Source of the DNA: Candidatus Nanopelagicales bacterium
GTDB taxonomy: Bacteria > Actinomycetota > Actinomycetes > S36-B12 > UBA5976
Reading direction: 5' to 3'
NCBI GenBank assembly: GCA_030831445.1
Contig: JAURLB010000191.1
Coordinates: forward strand, 1 to 6,056
DNA: 6,056 nt
The notes beneath the pieces were generated by a model. That model did not search any database. It was not told the origin of the DNA and saw only the letters and a program-made list of their open reading frames with translations. Of this stretch, positions 1-5,179 are shown piece by piece. The position numbers and the translations under genes are program-made. Every line of letters starts with the position of its first letter. Positions within the stretch are counted from its first letter, which is position 1.

Positions 1-117
1 CCAGGTATCTATCTTGAGGGTAAGGGTGGGGTACGACTGGAAGACACATTGGTCGTATTAGAAGCAGGAACCAAGAATTTAACGATGGCAAGTAAAGCAC
101 TTGCTGAAGTGGAGTAA
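1..117 (+). CDS. Xaa-Pro aminopeptidase family protein (M24), C-terminal end only
   Basis: Frame 1 is open from the window edge to a TAA at 115-117 and gives the last 38 residues of a protein whose start lies outside. The fragment begins [19 protein letters not shown], the closing motif of M24 'pita-bread' metallopeptidases. In that family the glutamate of the R-x-E-D step (fragment residue 14, bases 40-42) is the last ligand of the two-metal centre. These are cytosolic enzymes that remove N-terminal residues preceding proline. A short tail follows the motif. The stop lies 8 bp before efp and the efp ribosome binding site overlaps it, so the two are very probably co-transcribed; M24 peptidase genes next to efp are common in actinobacteria. 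The family is clear. The exact member (PepP-like, PepQ-like or another Xaa-Pro peptidase) cannot be decided from 38 residues. Confidence 0.88.
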   Translation, partial: PGIYLEGKGGVRLEDTLVVLEAGTKNLTMASKALAEVE

Positions 118-120
118 GGA
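116..120 (+). promoter_or_regulatory. Ribosome binding site of efp
   Basis: AAGGA lies 5 nt before the ATG at 126 and overlaps the stop codon of the upstream peptidase gene. It is a good Shine-Dalgarno match at normal spacing. It supports the ATG at 126 as the efp start and suggests translational coupling to the peptidase gene. Confidence 0.75.
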
Positions 121-125
121 AAATA

Positions 126-689
126 ATGGCAACCTCGAATGACCTAAAGAATGGCATGGTTTTGAATATCGATAACGAGCTTTGGGCAGTGGTCGAATTC
201 CAACATGTAAAGCCTGGGAAGGGACCGGCATTCGTCCGCACGAAAATGAAGCACGTTGTGAGTGGTAAGGTTGTTGAGAAAACCTTCAATGCTGGCGTAA
301 AGGTAGAAACAGCAAATGTTGATAAGCGTGAAATGCAATACCTCTATAACGACGGCAGTGGTTTCGTATTTATGGATACTGCATCATATGATCAATTCAC
401 CATTGACCCGTCAATTGTCGGTGACGCTGTAAATTTCATGCTCGAAAACCAAGTTGCAATTGTTGCAATGCATGAAGGTTTGCCACTCTACGTTGAATTG
501 CCGCCGAATGTTGAGTTGCTCATTGAATACACTGAACCGGGATTGCAAGGCGACCGTTCTTCTGGAGGAACGAAACCGGCTCGTCTGGAGACTGGCTACG
601 AGATTCAAGTTCCATTGTTCATTGAAAACGGAACTAAGGTGAAAGTTGACACCAGAGACGGCTCTTATCTCGGTCGAGTTAATAGCTAG
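126..689 (+). CDS. efp: Translation elongation factor P
   Basis: EF-P is a cytosolic tRNA-shaped factor that binds between the ribosomal P and E sites and relieves stalling at consecutive prolines. The 187-residue product has the usual length and three beta-barrel domains: KOW-like about 1-64, OB about 65-127, C-terminal OB about 128-187. The N-terminal loop reads PGKGPAFVR, with the tip lysine at K32. The flanking prolines P30 and P34 make the PGKGP palindrome known from actinobacterial EF-P, where the lysine works unmodified, unlike beta-lysylated E. coli EF-P. The family signature near the C-terminus is present ([14 protein letters not shown], then ENG, about residues 150-168). The start has a clear ribosome binding site. 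The stop shares one base with the nusB GTG. No EF-P-modifying gene such as epmA or epmB is visible in the window, which fits the unmodified type but does not prove it. Confidence 0.97.
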   Translation: MATSNDLKNGMVLNIDNELWAVVEFQHVKPGKGPAFVRTKMKHVVSGKVVEKTFNAGVKVETANVDKREMQYLYNDGSGFVFMDTASYDQFTIDPSIVGDAVNFMLENQVAIVAMHEGLPLYVELPPNVELLIEYTEPGLQGDRSSGGTKPARLETGYEIQVPLFIENGTKVKVDTRDGSYLGRVNS

Positions 690-1099
690 TGGGTTCACGT
701 TCTAAGAGCCGGAGAAAGGCTGCCGAAGTTCTATATGAGGCAGATATTCGTGGCGAGTCAATCTCATCAACCTTGGCTAGAGTTTTAGCGCAAGGTCTTG
801 GCACCTACAATGAATTTACAATTGCATTGATTGAAGGAATTAGTACGAATCTTGCAACTATTGACGATGTGATCAATACCTATTCTGAAGGTTGGAGAAC
901 AGAGCGGATGCCAAGTTTGGATAAAGCGCTTGCACGGATCGGCACTTTTGAGCTCTTGTACTCGCAAGACATTCCTGACGAGGCAACTATTAGCGAAATA
1001 GTCACACTTGCTGGAGACATGAGCACAGAGCAGTCACCACCGTTTCTCAATGGTTTGCTTGCAAAGATTTCTTCAGTACGTCACCGAATTGTGCTCTAG
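689..1099 (+). CDS. nusB: Transcription antitermination factor NusB
   Basis: NusB is a small all-helical cytosolic protein that binds boxA RNA with NusE (ribosomal protein S10) and helps antiterminate rRNA transcription. The product has 136 residues, normal for the family. The basic N-terminus SRSKSRRKAAEVLYEAD (residues 3-19) matches the RNA-binding first helix. The conserved second half is present: W69, RM at 73-74, the DKALARIGTFELLY segment (78-91), DIPDEATISE (94-103), and the closing STEQSPPFLNGLLAKI (112-127). The start is GTG, overlapping the efp stop by one base (TAGTG). There is no strong Shine-Dalgarno sequence, so translation probably depends on coupling to efp. The order efp-nusB is usual in actinobacteria. 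The stop codon is immediately followed by an opposing tRNA gene, leaving no room for a conventional terminator. Confidence 0.95.
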   Translation: MGSRSKSRRKAAEVLYEADIRGESISSTLARVLAQGLGTYNEFTIALIEGISTNLATIDDVINTYSEGWRTERMPSLDKALARIGTFELLYSQDIPDEATISEIVTLAGDMSTEQSPPFLNGLLAKISSVRHRIVL

Positions 1100-1181
1100 T
1101 GCCCTCGGGGGGAGTTGAACCCCCACTCCTTTCGGAAACGGATTTTGAGTCCGCCGCGTCTGCCGATTCCGCCACAAGGGC
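1100..1181 (-). tRNA. tRNA-Leu(CAA)
   Basis: The reverse strand folds as an 82-nt class II tRNA. The acceptor stem pairs 1175-1181 with 1101-1107 (7 bp, one G-U pair) and the discriminator is A at 1100. The anticodon stem is 1150-1154 with 1138-1142. The loop CTCAAAA (1149 to 1143) gives anticodon CAA at 1147-1145, which reads the leucine codon UUG. The long variable arm (1137-1125) forms a TCC/GGA stem closed by GAAA, as expected for leucine tRNAs. The T arm has a perfect 5-bp G/C stem (1120-1124 with 1108-1112) and a TTCAACT loop. The D arm contains GGCGGAATCGGCAGAC, typical of bacterial tRNA-Leu. CCA is not encoded, so the 3' end needs CCA-adding enzyme. The gene points against nusB with no spacer. 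Confidence 0.96.
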
Positions 1182-1193
1182 CGTGGGGGAGGA

Positions 1194-1199
1194 AGTCTA
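1194..1199 (-). promoter_or_regulatory. Candidate -10 element for tRNA-Leu
   Basis: TAGACT on the reverse strand lies 12 nt upstream of the mature tRNA 5' end. It matches the TAnnnT core of a sigma-70-type -10 box and is identical to the hexamer proposed for rpsA at 5076-5081. I find no good -35 box at 16-18 bp spacing, and the bases after the hexamer are C-rich, so the transcription start is uncertain. Transcription must begin somewhere in the 67 bp shared with the DUF554 gene. Confidence 0.4.
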
Positions 1200-1237
1200 C
1201 TTGTTTGTCCGTAGGTTACTGTGGGGGTAGTTGACCC

Positions 1238-1243
1238 AAAGGA
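1238..1243 (+). promoter_or_regulatory. Ribosome binding site that sets the DUF554 start
   Basis: AAAGGA ends 5 nt before the GTG at 1249. This is a good Shine-Dalgarno match at good spacing. The in-frame TTG at 1231 lies upstream of this site, so the site could not serve it. It is the main reason for choosing the GTG. Confidence 0.65.
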
Positions 1244-1248
1244 TAGTT

Positions 1249-1977
1249 GTGATTGGATTTGGAACGCTTATCAATGTTGTGGCAATCATTGCAGGCGGGG
1301 CAATCGGAAGCCTTATCGGTCATCGTTTTTCCCCGTCGTTGCGAACACTTACTACTGACGTTCTGGGACTGATCACTGCAGTCAGTGCGGCCCTTTCGGT
1401 GTCGGTCATAACATCTTCAAATGTAATTGACGATATTGGTTCAACTTGGCCCATCTTTGTGGTTTTATTTTCACTTCTCATTGGTGGATTTATAGGTTCA
1501 GCTTTGCAAGTAGAACTTCGACTGGAATCGCTGGGCGAAACACTAAAGAAACGTATCAGTGGGAGCGAAAGTAACTTTGTCATGGGTTTCGTAACTGCCT
1601 CGCTAGTTTTCTGCATTGGCCCTCTTGCAATCATGGGCTCGTTTGATGATGCAATGGGTTTGGGTATTGACAAACTCGTTCTTAAATCAACTTTGGACTT
1701 CTTCGCCTCAATAGCATTTGCTGCAAGCTTTGGATGGGGAGTGGCGTTTTCCGCAATTTCTGTTGGAGTGTATCAAGCCATATTCACAGGCCTAGGCTTT
1801 GCACTCGGCAATGTTTGGGACAATGTTCAAGTCAGTGCTCTCACTGTGGTGGGAGGGTTGTTGCTATTTGGAATTTCGCTCAAACTTTTGAACATTCGGC
1901 ATATTGCAATCGGTAATTTGATCCCGGCTTTGTTCTTAGCCCCATACGCGGTCGTACTTGCTCGCTATTTTGCTTGA
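1249..1977 (+). CDS. DUF554 family membrane protein (YdfK/YqgA-like)
   Basis: The product is a hydrophobic integral membrane protein of 242 residues starting from the GTG at 1249. That start gives MIGFGTLINVVAII, the usual opening of DUF554 proteins, and has a proper ribosome binding site; an upstream in-frame TTG at 1231 would add six residues without support. Hydrophobic segments lie at roughly 4-24, 37-57, 67-87, 110-130, 148-190 (probably two), 197-214 and 218-240. Family motifs are visible: GTLINV near the N-terminus, FVTASLVFCIGPLAIMGSFDD (114-134), VGGLLLFGISLKLLNI (201-216) and the closing IGNLIPALFLAP (221-232). The family has no firmly established function; a transporter role has been suggested from topology only. 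The gene diverges from the tRNA-Leu gene and its 3' end overlaps the thioesterase gene on the other strand by 13 bp. The family call is sound; no substrate can be assigned. Confidence 0.88.
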   Translation: MIGFGTLINVVAIIAGGAIGSLIGHRFSPSLRTLTTDVLGLITAVSAALSVSVITSSNVIDDIGSTWPIFVVLFSLLIGGFIGSALQVELRLESLGETLKKRISGSESNFVMGFVTASLVFCIGPLAIMGSFDDAMGLGIDKLVLKSTLDFFASIAFAASFGWGVAFSAISVGVYQAIFTGLGFALGNVWDNVQVSALTVVGGLLLFGISLKLLNIRHIAIGNLIPALFLAPYAVVLARYFA

Positions 1978-2387
1978 GACTTCTTTCGAATCGCACAGGT
2001 GAGGCGAGAAACGCAGGTTAAGTCGCCAGATTCATCACGAATTTCGATCTGATATACGGCTATGGTTTTTCCCAATTTCAGTGGAACAGCAGTTGCAGTA
2101 ACGTTTCCTTCGATCGCACTCTTGAGGTGCGTTGCACTAATGTCAACTCCAACTGCATACGCTTCAGGTTGAGCATAAATGTTCGCTGCTAAGCTTCCAG
2201 CAGACTCCGCTAGAACTACATTTGCGCCACCATGAAGCAAACCGAGAGGTTGTCTATTTCCATCTACAGGCATCGACATAACAACGGAATCAGCAGTAGC
2301 TACGAGCACGCGTACCCCCATGCTGGTTGCTAATTCCCCGAGTCCGCGACTTTTTGCGAATTCTTCAATGCTCTCATCTGAAGTCAT
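1965..2387 (-). CDS. Hotdog-fold acyl-CoA thioesterase (PaaI/YdiI-like)
   Basis: The 140-residue product is a single hotdog domain of the PaaI/YdiI class, predicted to hydrolyse an acyl- or aroyl-CoA thioester in the cytosol. The active-site stretch MPVDGNRQPLGLLHGGANVVLAESAGS (39-65) aligns without gaps over the catalytic residues of E. coli YdiI (MenI) and EntH. Q46, H52-G53-G54, E61 and S65 occupy the places of their Q48, H54-G55, E63 nucleophile and S67. The later strands VGVDISATHLKSA (79-91) and DLTCVSRLTCAI (122-133) also fit. By similarity a role such as 1,4-dihydroxy-2-naphthoyl-CoA hydrolysis in menaquinone synthesis is possible, but the substrate cannot be read from sequence and no men gene is nearby. 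A thioesterase divergent from polA is a recurring actinobacterial arrangement. The ATG sits exactly at +1 of a TAAGGT hexamer, suggesting a leaderless mRNA, although AAGG at 7 nt could also serve as a ribosome binding site. Confidence 0.88.
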   Translation of the reverse strand: MTSDESIEEFAKSRGLGELATSMGVRVLVATADSVVMSMPVDGNRQPLGLLHGGANVVLAESAGSLAANIYAQPEAYAVGVDISATHLKSAIEGNVTATAVPLKLGKTIAVYQIEIRDESGDLTCVSRLTCAIRKKSQAK

Positions 2388-2393
2388 AAGCGA

Positions 2394-2399
2394 ACCTTA
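2394..2399 (-). promoter_or_regulatory. Candidate -10 element of the thioesterase gene (leaderless)
   Basis: TAAGGT on the reverse strand is followed by 6 nt and then the ATG. If the A of ATG (2387) is +1, the hexamer occupies -12 to -7, the normal -10 position. It overlaps the polA -10 element by two bases (2398-2399). No convincing -35 box is seen. The same bases include AAGG, which could act as a Shine-Dalgarno sequence if transcription starts further upstream. Confidence 0.5.
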
Positions 2400-2403
2400 G
2401 GCT
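2398..2403 (+). promoter_or_regulatory. Candidate -10 element of polA (leaderless)
   Basis: TAGGCT is followed by six bases (ACCCTT) and then the polA ATG at 2410. With the A of ATG as +1, the hexamer lies at -12 to -7, the pattern known for leaderless genes in actinobacteria (TAnnnT about 7 nt before the start codon). No strong Shine-Dalgarno sequence precedes the ATG, which supports this reading. A -35 box would fall inside the thioesterase coding region; none is obvious. Confidence 0.58.
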
Positions 2404-2409
2404 ACCCTT

Positions 2410-5046
2410 ATGCCAAAAGCTGAGATTGCCACAAAAAGACTCTTACTCATTGATGGTCACTCGCTGGCATATCGTGCGTTTTATGCACTCGCTGTTGAAA
2501 GTTTCGCGGCTCCAGATGGCACGCCCACAAATGCTTTACATGGTTTTGTTTTGATGCTTACACAAGTGGTTGAACAAGAGAAACCAACTCATATCGCGGT
2601 TGCTTTTGATCATTCTCGCCAAACTTTTCGTTCTGAAATGTATGAAGAATATAAGGCGCAGCGAGCAGCTTCACCAGAAGAATTCAAAGCGCAGTTACCG
2701 CTCTTAAAGCAATTACTCGAAGCGTGCGGTGTTGCAACATTTACAGCACCTGGCTTTGAAGCAGATGACATCATTGCCTCAATCGCGCATGAAGCAACGC
2801 TCGAAGGATTCGCGGTAGACGTACTCACCTCAGATCGTGATTGCTTTCAACTTGTCAGTGAAAACGTGACAGTGCTCTTCCCTTTGAAAGGGGTGAAGGA
2901 TTTAGGACGCTTCACGCCTGCGAAAGTATTAGAAAAATACGGGGTGACGCCAGAGCAGTATCCAGACTATGCCGCCCTTCGAGGAGACAGTAGCGACAAT
3001 CTCCCTTCTGTGCCGGGTGTTGGCGAGAAGACTGCTGCCACATGGATACAGCTCTATGGCAGTATTGAGAATCTCCTCTTACATCATTCTGAACTCAAGG
3101 GGAAAGTTGCTCTGGCATTAGCAGAACATCAGGAGCAAGTGAGGCTGAATCTCAAACTTAATTACCTCAAACAAGATGTGCCCTTAGAACTCAGTCTTGA
3201 CCTATTAGTCATGCGCACGGGTAACTCTCTGGAAATGAAGCAGGTTTTCGACCGACTTGGGTTCAAACAAACGAGGAATAAATTGCTTGCAATCTTTGCT
3301 TCGGAAAATGCGATTCCACAAAGTGCCGTCACGGCCGAAAATGCACTGTCCAAATTGGAAGACCTAACACAAGAGAACATTGCTCGATTGCAGAAATGCA
3401 AATCAGTATATGCAATAGCGCACTTCGACGGGCCAAATCCCGTTTTTCTTGCACTGAGCGATGGCAAGCAAGGATTCATTCATATTCTTAACGCGACACC
3501 CTCAAAGCGCACGGCCGTGCTGGAAGCGATACTTTCCATGAAAAATCTTGTGCTGTATGACGCGAAGCCAATTATGAAATGGTTTTTGAAGCACGAACTT
3601 GAACTTTATCCAGCCCGCGACTTGCACTTGGTGTCCTACATAGAGAATCCAGGAACTCGTCTTCTTGAGTTTGCAGACGCGGTGCGCACGTATCTCAACC
3701 AAGAACTCAACATAGACGGTAGTGAAGGTCTATTTCCTGAGTATGAATCGATTGCCCTGCCGATGATGAATGCGCTCATCCAATTAGACGCTCATCTCAT
3801 GGCCAACGTCAGCGAGCAAGATGCAAAAATCTTAGAGTCCATCGATCTTCCCATTTTGAAACTTCTTACTCAAATAGAAAACCGTGGAATTCAAGTTGAC
3901 GTGAAGGGGCTCAAAAAATTGGAAGCCACATTCGAACTTCGCATGCAAGAGGCTGCGGCTGAAGCGGAAATTCAAGCGGGACAAAGTTTCAATATTGCTA
4001 GTCCCAAACAGCTTCAAGAAATCTTGTTCGAAGTTCGAAACTTGCCGAAAACTAAGAAAATTAAAACAGGATATACGACAGATGCGGACGCGCTAGCGCA
4101 ACTTTTTGAGCAAACACAAGACAAAGTGGTCGAGCAGATTTTGCGCTGGCGAGAAGTGTCGAAGCTCAAACAGGTTGCTACGTCGCTCATACCTTTGGCC
4201 GATGAGCAAGGTCGCATACACACTAACTTTAGTTCCACCACAACTTCAACCGGTCGATTGTCAAGCTCTGATCCGAATCTTCAGAATATTCCAATTCGCA
4301 GTGCAGAAGGTAGATTAATTCGAGCATGTTTTATTGCAAGCAATGAATACAGTGGATTGCTCACGGCAGATTATTCTCAAATCGAAATGCGAATCATGGC
4401 TCATTTAGCAGATGATCCTCATCTGATCTCTGCGTTTGAGAGTGGTGAAGATTTGCATGCAAGCGTCGCTGCAGCAATATTTGGAGTAGATAGTGATGCT
4501 GTGACTGCAGACATGCGACGCCGGAGTAAAGCCATGTCGTATGGACTTGCCTACGGACTTTCTGCATTTGGTCTCTCGCAACAACTCGGCATAGATCCCA
4601 GCGAGGCAAACGATTTAATGGAGTCGTATTTTTCCAGGTTTGATAAAGTTCGAGAATACTTAAAAGGTGTTGTAGAGAAAGCGCGACAAGACGGCTACAC
4701 CCAAACAATGTTCGGTCGTCGGAGGTACTTGCCCGATTTGGTATCAGACAATCGTGTAGTACGTCAGGCCGCTGAACGGATGGCACTGAATGCACCAATC
4801 CAAGGCACAGCAGCAGACATCATCAAACTCGCAATGATTCAATTAGAAACCGATCTTGAAAAGTTGGGCACCAAATCCCGTCTCATTCTCCAAGTGCATG
4901 ATGAACTTGTCCTAGAAGTCATTGAGTCTGAAAGAGAAATGGTGGAAGGTGTCGTGAAGAAAGCCATGATGTCGGCAGCGGAACTTAAGGTGCCTCTGAG
5001 CGTCTCTGTGGGGTATGGCAAAGATTGGGATACCGCGGCTCATTAG
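2410..5046 (+). CDS. polA: DNA polymerase I
   Basis: Pol I fills gaps in excision repair and replaces Okazaki primers in the cytosol. All 878 residues are present, with three domains. The 5' nuclease domain (about 1-300) keeps its acidic metal ligands: D15 in LLLIDGHSLAYRAF, D67, E117/D119/D120 in FEADDII, D142/D144 in SDRD, D193/D196 in GDSSDN, and a helix-hairpin-helix at VPGVGEKTA. The middle domain (about 310-490) keeps the fold but lacks the Asp-x-Glu pair of a 3'-5' exonuclease; the equivalent stretch reads VYAIAHFD (333-340). Proofreading is therefore probably absent, as in mycobacterial Pol I. The polymerase domain (about 490-878) is intact: TGRLSS from 614, motif A D654-YSQIE, motif B R703...K707...Y711-G, motif C H830-D831-E832. 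Y711 replaces the phenylalanine of E. coli and Taq Pol I. The ATG appears leaderless. The next gene, rpsA, follows after 133 bp, a usual actinobacterial order. Confidence 0.98.
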   Translation: MPKAEIATKRLLLIDGHSLAYRAFYALAVESFAAPDGTPTNALHGFVLMLTQVVEQEKPTHIAVAFDHSRQTFRSEMYEEYKAQRAASPEEFKAQLPLLKQLLEACGVATFTAPGFEADDIIASIAHEATLEGFAVDVLTSDRDCFQLVSENVTVLFPLKGVKDLGRFTPAKVLEKYGVTPEQYPDYAALRGDSSDNLPSVPGVGEKTAATWIQLYGSIENLLLHHSELKGKVALALAEHQEQVRLNLKLNYLKQDVPLELSLDLLVMRTGNSLEMKQVFDRLGFKQTRNKLLAIFASENAIPQSAVTAENALSKLEDLTQENIARLQKCKSVYAIAHFDGPNPVFLALSDGKQGFIHILNATPSKRTAVLEAILSMKNLVLYDAKPIMKWFLKHELELYPARDLHLVSYIENPGTRLLEFADAVRTYLNQELNIDGSEGLFPEYESIALPMMNALIQLDAHLMANVSEQDAKILESIDLPILKLLTQIENRGIQVDVKGLKKLEATFELRMQEAAAEAEIQAGQSFNIASPKQLQEILFEVRNLPKTKKIKTGYTTDADALAQLFEQTQDKVVEQILRWREVSKLKQVATSLIPLADEQGRIHTNFSSTTTSTGRLSSSDPNLQNIPIRSAEGRLIRACFIASNEYSGLLTADYSQIEMRIMAHLADDPHLISAFESGEDLHASVAAAIFGVDSDAVTADMRRRSKAMSYGLAYGLSAFGLSQQLGIDPSEANDLMESYFSRFDKVREYLKGVVEKARQDGYTQTMFGRRRYLPDLVSDNRVVRQAAERMALNAPIQGTAADIIKLAMIQLETDLEKLGTKSRLILQVHDELVLEVIESEREMVEGVVKKAMMSAAELKVPLSVSVGYGKDWDTAAH

Positions 5047-5052
5047 TCGGTT

Positions 5053-5081
5053 TTGTCTCGGAACATGCCATCGCCTAGACT
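5053..5081 (+). promoter_or_regulatory. Predicted rpsA promoter
   Basis: A -35-like TTGTCT (5053-5058) and a -10-like TAGACT (5076-5081) are separated by exactly 17 bp. Each matches the sigma-70 consensus at four of six bases. Transcription would start near 5087-5088 and give a leader of about 92 nt. The promoter begins 7 bp after the polA stop, so rpsA can be transcribed independently of polA, as expected for a highly expressed ribosomal protein gene. This is a visual call with no score computed. Confidence 0.55.
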
Positions 5082-5092
5082 TCGCAGGCTTC

Positions 5093-5126
5093 CTACGGGA
5101 GTTCATAGAGACGTAGCTTTGAACTC
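5093..5126 (+). promoter_or_regulatory. Structured element in the rpsA leader (hairpin or possible pseudoknot)
   Basis: GAGTTCA (5099-5105) and TGAACTC (5120-5126) form a perfect 7-bp inverted repeat with a 14-nt loop. The loop contains CGTAG (5112-5116), fully complementary to CTACG (5093-5097) just upstream of the hairpin. The two helices cross, giving an H-type pseudoknot with connecting loops of 1, 6 and 3 nt. There is no U-tract, so it is not a Rho-independent terminator. It lies inside the predicted leader, upstream of the rpsA ribosome binding site. S1 autoregulates its own translation through leader structure in E. coli; a similar job here is inference. Confidence 0.4.
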
Positions 5127-5164
5127 GAAACTGTCGGACGGCGCACCTACTAGACAACTACATT

Positions 5165-5169
5165 GAGGT
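5165..5169 (+). promoter_or_regulatory. Ribosome binding site of rpsA
   Basis: GAGGT lies 10 nt before the ATG at 5180. It is a fair Shine-Dalgarno match at slightly long spacing, with a pyrimidine-rich stretch (ATTTTTC) between them. It supports the chosen start. Confidence 0.55.
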
Positions 5170-5179
5170 CATTTTTCAT

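Noticed and set aside
411..698. 95-codon open frame on the - strand inside efp
   Set aside because: The + strand encodes the C-terminal domains of EF-P including its signature. Nothing supports an antisense gene.
1054..1065. TTTGC/GCAAA inverted repeat near the end of nusB, considered as a terminator
   Set aside because: The loop would be only 2 nt, the stem is AT-rich, and no T-tract follows on either strand. It is coding sequence for the conserved NusB C-terminus.
1101..1124. G-rich/C-rich hairpin downstream of nusB read on the + strand, considered as a nusB terminator
   Set aside because: It is the T arm of tRNA-Leu seen from the other strand and has no T-tract. It may hinder transcription but is not evidence of a dedicated terminator.
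1212..1222. TAGGTT or TACTGT as a -10 element for the DUF554 gene
   Set aside because: Both fit TAnnnT, but neither has a -35 match at 16-18 bp, and two overlapping candidates in an 11-base stretch show how easily this pattern arises. The gene must have a promoter in this gap, but I cannot place it.
1320..1673. 117-codon open frame on the - strand inside the DUF554 gene
   Set aside because: The + strand gives a coherent membrane protein with family motifs. The reverse frame has no start signal and a composition typical of antisense shadow.
4394..4798. 134-codon open frame on the - strand inside polA
   Set aside because: It lies wholly opposite the most conserved polymerase motifs, its translation resembles no family I know, and no promoter or ribosome binding site was recognised. 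It is a shadow of polA codon usage.
5075..5155. Direct repeat CTAGAC at 5075-5080 and 5150-5155, considered as paired operator sites
   Set aside because: Six bases is too short to mean much, the spacing is 75 bp, and the first copy is explained by the -10 element. The second copy has no -35 box at suitable distance.
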